NCBI GenBank assembly: GCA_015661645.1
Contig: DQVR01000043.1
Coordinates: 1 to 7,130 of the forward strand
Direction: 5' to 3'
Length of the DNA: 7,130 nt
Source: Pyrodictium delaneyi
Lineage (GTDB): Archaea; Thermoproteota; Thermoprotei_A; Sulfolobales; Pyrodictiaceae
Of this stretch, positions 5,389 to 7,130 are shown one piece after another (positions within the stretch are counted from its first letter, which is position 1; each line of letters begins with the position of its first letter). Made by a program: the position numbers and the translations under genes. Below the pieces are notes generated by a model that worked only from the letters and a program-made list of their open reading frames with translations, was not told where the DNA came from and made no database searches.

Positions 5389-6409
5389 ATGGGTATCATT
5401 GTTAAGAGGCCGTGGCTAGAAGAGTTCCTAAAGCAGGGTGGAAGGAGGCTCCTCTAGGGGAGGAGAAAGACCGGCAAAACCTTCTACACACGGCTAGTGC
5501 TCTCGGACTATCACTACTTCGTAGTGAGGAGGAGCGGCACAATATACGACCCGCTAGAAGACCAGGAGATGGATACGAGAGTCTTCCTCAGGCTCTGCAG
5601 GTCCGGGGACAATATTGCCCGACGAGTTCCACCGAGCCGGCTCAAGGCTCTTTGACGCCCTCCAAGCAGGAGTCTGCCAGGAGAACGTAGTGCTAATAAC
5701 ATCGTATGCACTACCACTGAAGGTTCACCGAGGGGCCTGAGGCACCCCTCAAGGGACTCTTCTCAATACGACAGGTAGGCCTCATATCGCTGGTAGAACT
5801 CCTCGCCATACACTGGAGCCACAAAGGAAAGAGCCTCATCGGGCACCTTGTCTTCTACTAGGAACCGGTACTCATAGGCCGGAGCATCAAGGGCAAAGTC
5901 CTCTCTGGCAGGGAATTCGCGAAATCGCTCGTAGGGGAAGTCCTCGACGAGGAGGACTACACCTACACCCGGCGATTCGACGCAATACTCGAAGCCATAG
6001 CTGCAGGTAGGAATAAGCCCACAGATAGCAGTGTACCTATACGCACACGGGCTGCTAGAGAGGTCCTCAACATCACACATAAAGGTATATCGATGTGATG
6101 CTGAAGACCGGGCTGCTGGAGAGGATAGAGGTATGGGGGAAGCGGAAAAGGAGCCCCTAACCGCCATGTCTCGCCGCTAACCGAGCTAGTATACTACCTC
6201 GACGCCAGATACGGCTTCTACGACCTACCCTCCCATGGAGCTACATAGAGAAGGCTGGCAAGACTCGTATACCGCTCCTTGTCGAGCGCTTTATGGAGCG
6301 GCTACTAGCCGGGCTATTTGGCTACAAGCCTGTAAAGATACTGGAACCTAAGATAGAAGGACCTTGCAGCCCAGGTGAGACAGCAAGCCAGCACGTGATA
6401 GGCCCATAA
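5389..6409 (+). pseudogene. Decayed archaeal AAA-type ATPase (ATPase_2/DUF234-like)
   Basis: About 340 codons of one protein can be followed by switching frames. It starts at ATG 5389 (MGIIVKRPWLEEFLKQGGRR). Walker A is GRRKTGKT at 5458-5481, Walker B is DEFHRA at 5621-5638, then RFTEGPEAPLKGLFSIRQVG and the segment EFAKSLVGEVLDEEDYTYTR. A helical or winged-helix part includes YIDVMLKTGLLERIEVWGKR (6086-6145), then LTELVYYLDARYGFYDLP and LLVERFMERLLAGLFGYKPV. This order matches archaeal ATPases with a C-terminal DUF234-type region. In-frame stops are TAG 5455-5457, just before Walker A and probably a former Tyr codon, TGA 5718-5720 (former Arg CGA) and TAG 5859-5861. Frameshifts lie near 5617, 5705, 6024, 6085, 6160 (one extra A) and 6232 (one base lost). 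After 6350 the family resemblance fades, so the C-terminus is replaced or lost. It cannot make the full protein. Confidence 0.85.
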
Positions 6410-6847
6410 GCTATACTGGGCCGGCCACAATCAATAAGCTTAGATTCATATACAGCTGTTCTGTCCCTCTAGAGCCAGCCCCTACAGTGCTGTACAGCGT
6501 AGGCAGGGGTCTCTGTACCGGGGTCCCGCGTCGGAGAAGCGTTCCTCAGAGCAGTAGGAAAGAGCGTCACCGTACCGGAGCTAGCTAAAGCCATAGTAGA
6601 GCCGTTCACAAGGCTATGGAGCACTGTAGCCAAGGTCTCCAGAGGCGAGCATAGGATAGTCTACTTTCTCTGACCTAGACCTATCCAAGACCTTGGCGAT
6701 GCCTTGGACTCATACTTTGGCTCGTCTACAAGCTTCAACATGTTTTCCAGCTTATCCCTAGGGGCACGTAGTCTTCACAATCACAATTCCCCAGAGAAGC
6801 ATCACCCTAAAGAACCCACGAGGCCGGAGACATGGGACCCTCATTAA
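6410..6847. other. Gene-poor stretch between two decayed genes
   Basis: Apart from the coding-like fragment at 6503-6673, no gene, RNA motif, terminal repeat or recombination site is visible here. A plus-strand frame continuing past 6673 (about 6674-6845) and another from about 6765 have composition unlike conserved proteins and are treated as chance. Together with the flanking pseudogenes this looks like eroding accessory DNA. Confidence 0.5.
6503..6673 (+). pseudogene. Isolated coding-like fragment, no family recognised
   Basis: This frame is open from after TAG 6500-6502 to TGA 6671-6673 and has no start codon of its own. Its translation contains VGEAFLRAVGKSVTVPELAK followed by AIVEPFTRLW and RGEHRIVYFL, with alternating helix-like and strand-like character. 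It lies 94 nt beyond the last readable ATPase codon on the same strand. It may be the displaced C-terminal part of that ATPase, since such proteins end in strands of this kind, or a piece of another gene. The link is not proven. Confidence 0.35.
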
Positions 6848-7130
6848 TTATCTTAGCCAAGGGGCTTCCTTTGGAAGATATCTAAGGCCGCGGATACGGC
6901 GATAGAACTCACTGGCCTCCTTGTATCTTCAGCAGCAACTCGGCTTTACAATGCTCTCGTAAATGACTCAGCAACACCCTCCGGATTATCATTCAATACA
7001 TAGCAGCCATGCTGCTATACACAGGGCATAATGGTACTCTCCTCATCGTGCATCGTTGTAAAGCCCTAGCCCCTCATCCACTAGAACATGGCTCGGTAGG
7101 CTATTAGAACGTAGGTAGAATTGTCGAAAA
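6848..7130 (-). pseudogene. Decayed gene of unknown family, running off the right edge
   Basis: On the minus strand, three frames join into one plausible helical protein. The first is open from the edge (7129) and contains LVDEGLGLYNDAR (from 7084), a stop TGA 7045-7043, then GEYHYALCIAAWLLCIE. After a shift near 7000 comes LNDNPEGVAESFTRAL, a stop, and AELLLK. After another shift near 6915 comes YKEASEFYRRIRGLRYLPKE and APWLR, ending at TAA 6850-6848. The amphipathic pattern (AR..GEYHYAL..AAW) recalls HEPN- or TPR-like helical proteins, but I cannot assign a family. At least two stops and two frameshifts mean it is broken. Its 5' part lies outside the window. Confidence 0.4.

Noticed and set aside
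5763..6167. 134-codon minus-strand open frame
   Set aside because: It is antisense to the readable part of the ATPase pseudogene, whose motifs lie on the plus strand.
5389..6409. Stop-codon recoding (for example TAG read as an amino acid) in the ATPase
   Set aside because: Both TAG and TGA occur in frame along with about six indels, which recoding cannot explain; the intact genes nearby use TAG as a normal stop.
7000..7018. ATAGCAGC-CAT-GCTGCTAT inverted repeat as an operator, terminator or attachment site
   Set aside because: The arms are exact, but it lies inside the decayed minus-strand coding sequence, with no U-tract or partner copy in the window; probably chance codon sequence.
1..7130. 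CRISPR array, integrase or transposon ends
   Set aside because: No regularly spaced direct repeats, no terminal inverted repeats and no transposase or integrase motifs were seen on either strand.

Overview
The window reads as a compact chromosome segment from a hyperthermophilic crenarchaeon, most likely Desulfurococcales/Pyrodictiaceae-like. The grounds are archaeal TATA-type promoters instead of bacterial -35/-10 boxes, very short or absent 5' leaders, heavy use of AGG/AGA, ATA and CTA codons, GTG starts, and the families present. The assignment is an inference; no rRNA or tRNA is present to confirm it.

Left part (1-1144, minus strand): the pyridoxal 5'-phosphate synthase operon. pdxS is complete, and pdxT starts 2 nt after it and runs off the left edge. 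A 787-nt stretch follows (1145-1931) with no convincing intact gene. It holds the pdxS promoter, a striking plus-strand TATA box (TATAAAAA, 1324-1331), and several short protein-like reading-frame fragments in different frames that may be a gene relic or a small transcript.

Middle (1932-5262): on the plus strand, a small four-helix membrane protein of unknown function and a BadF/GlcNAc-kinase-type ASKHA sugar kinase. Converging on the kinase from the minus strand is an M55 D-aminopeptidase (DppA-like); the two stop codons share one CTAG. Upstream of it, also on the minus strand, is a CaCA-type cation/Ca2+ exchanger whose two alpha repeats lie in two overlapping frames. Removing one base from the overlap gives one 341-residue protein, so this is a frameshifted gene, a programmed frameshift or a sequence error.

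Right part (5263-7130): a gene graveyard. After a divergent intergenic region with a 17-bp palindrome, an archaeal AAA-type ATPase (ATPase_2/DUF234-like) is readable over about 340 codons on the plus strand, but is broken by three in-frame stops and about six frameshifts. Beyond it are a short isolated coding-like fragment (6503-6673, plus) and a decayed minus-strand gene of unknown family (6848 to the right edge). Genes 1-5262 are mostly clean while 5389-7130 is eroded throughout, so the boundary looks biological and not a matter of general sequence quality.

Functionally the intact genes suggest cofactor B6 synthesis, amino-sugar phosphorylation, D-peptide hydrolysis and cation exchange. I see no CRISPR array, integrase, intact transposase or recognisable new defence system.
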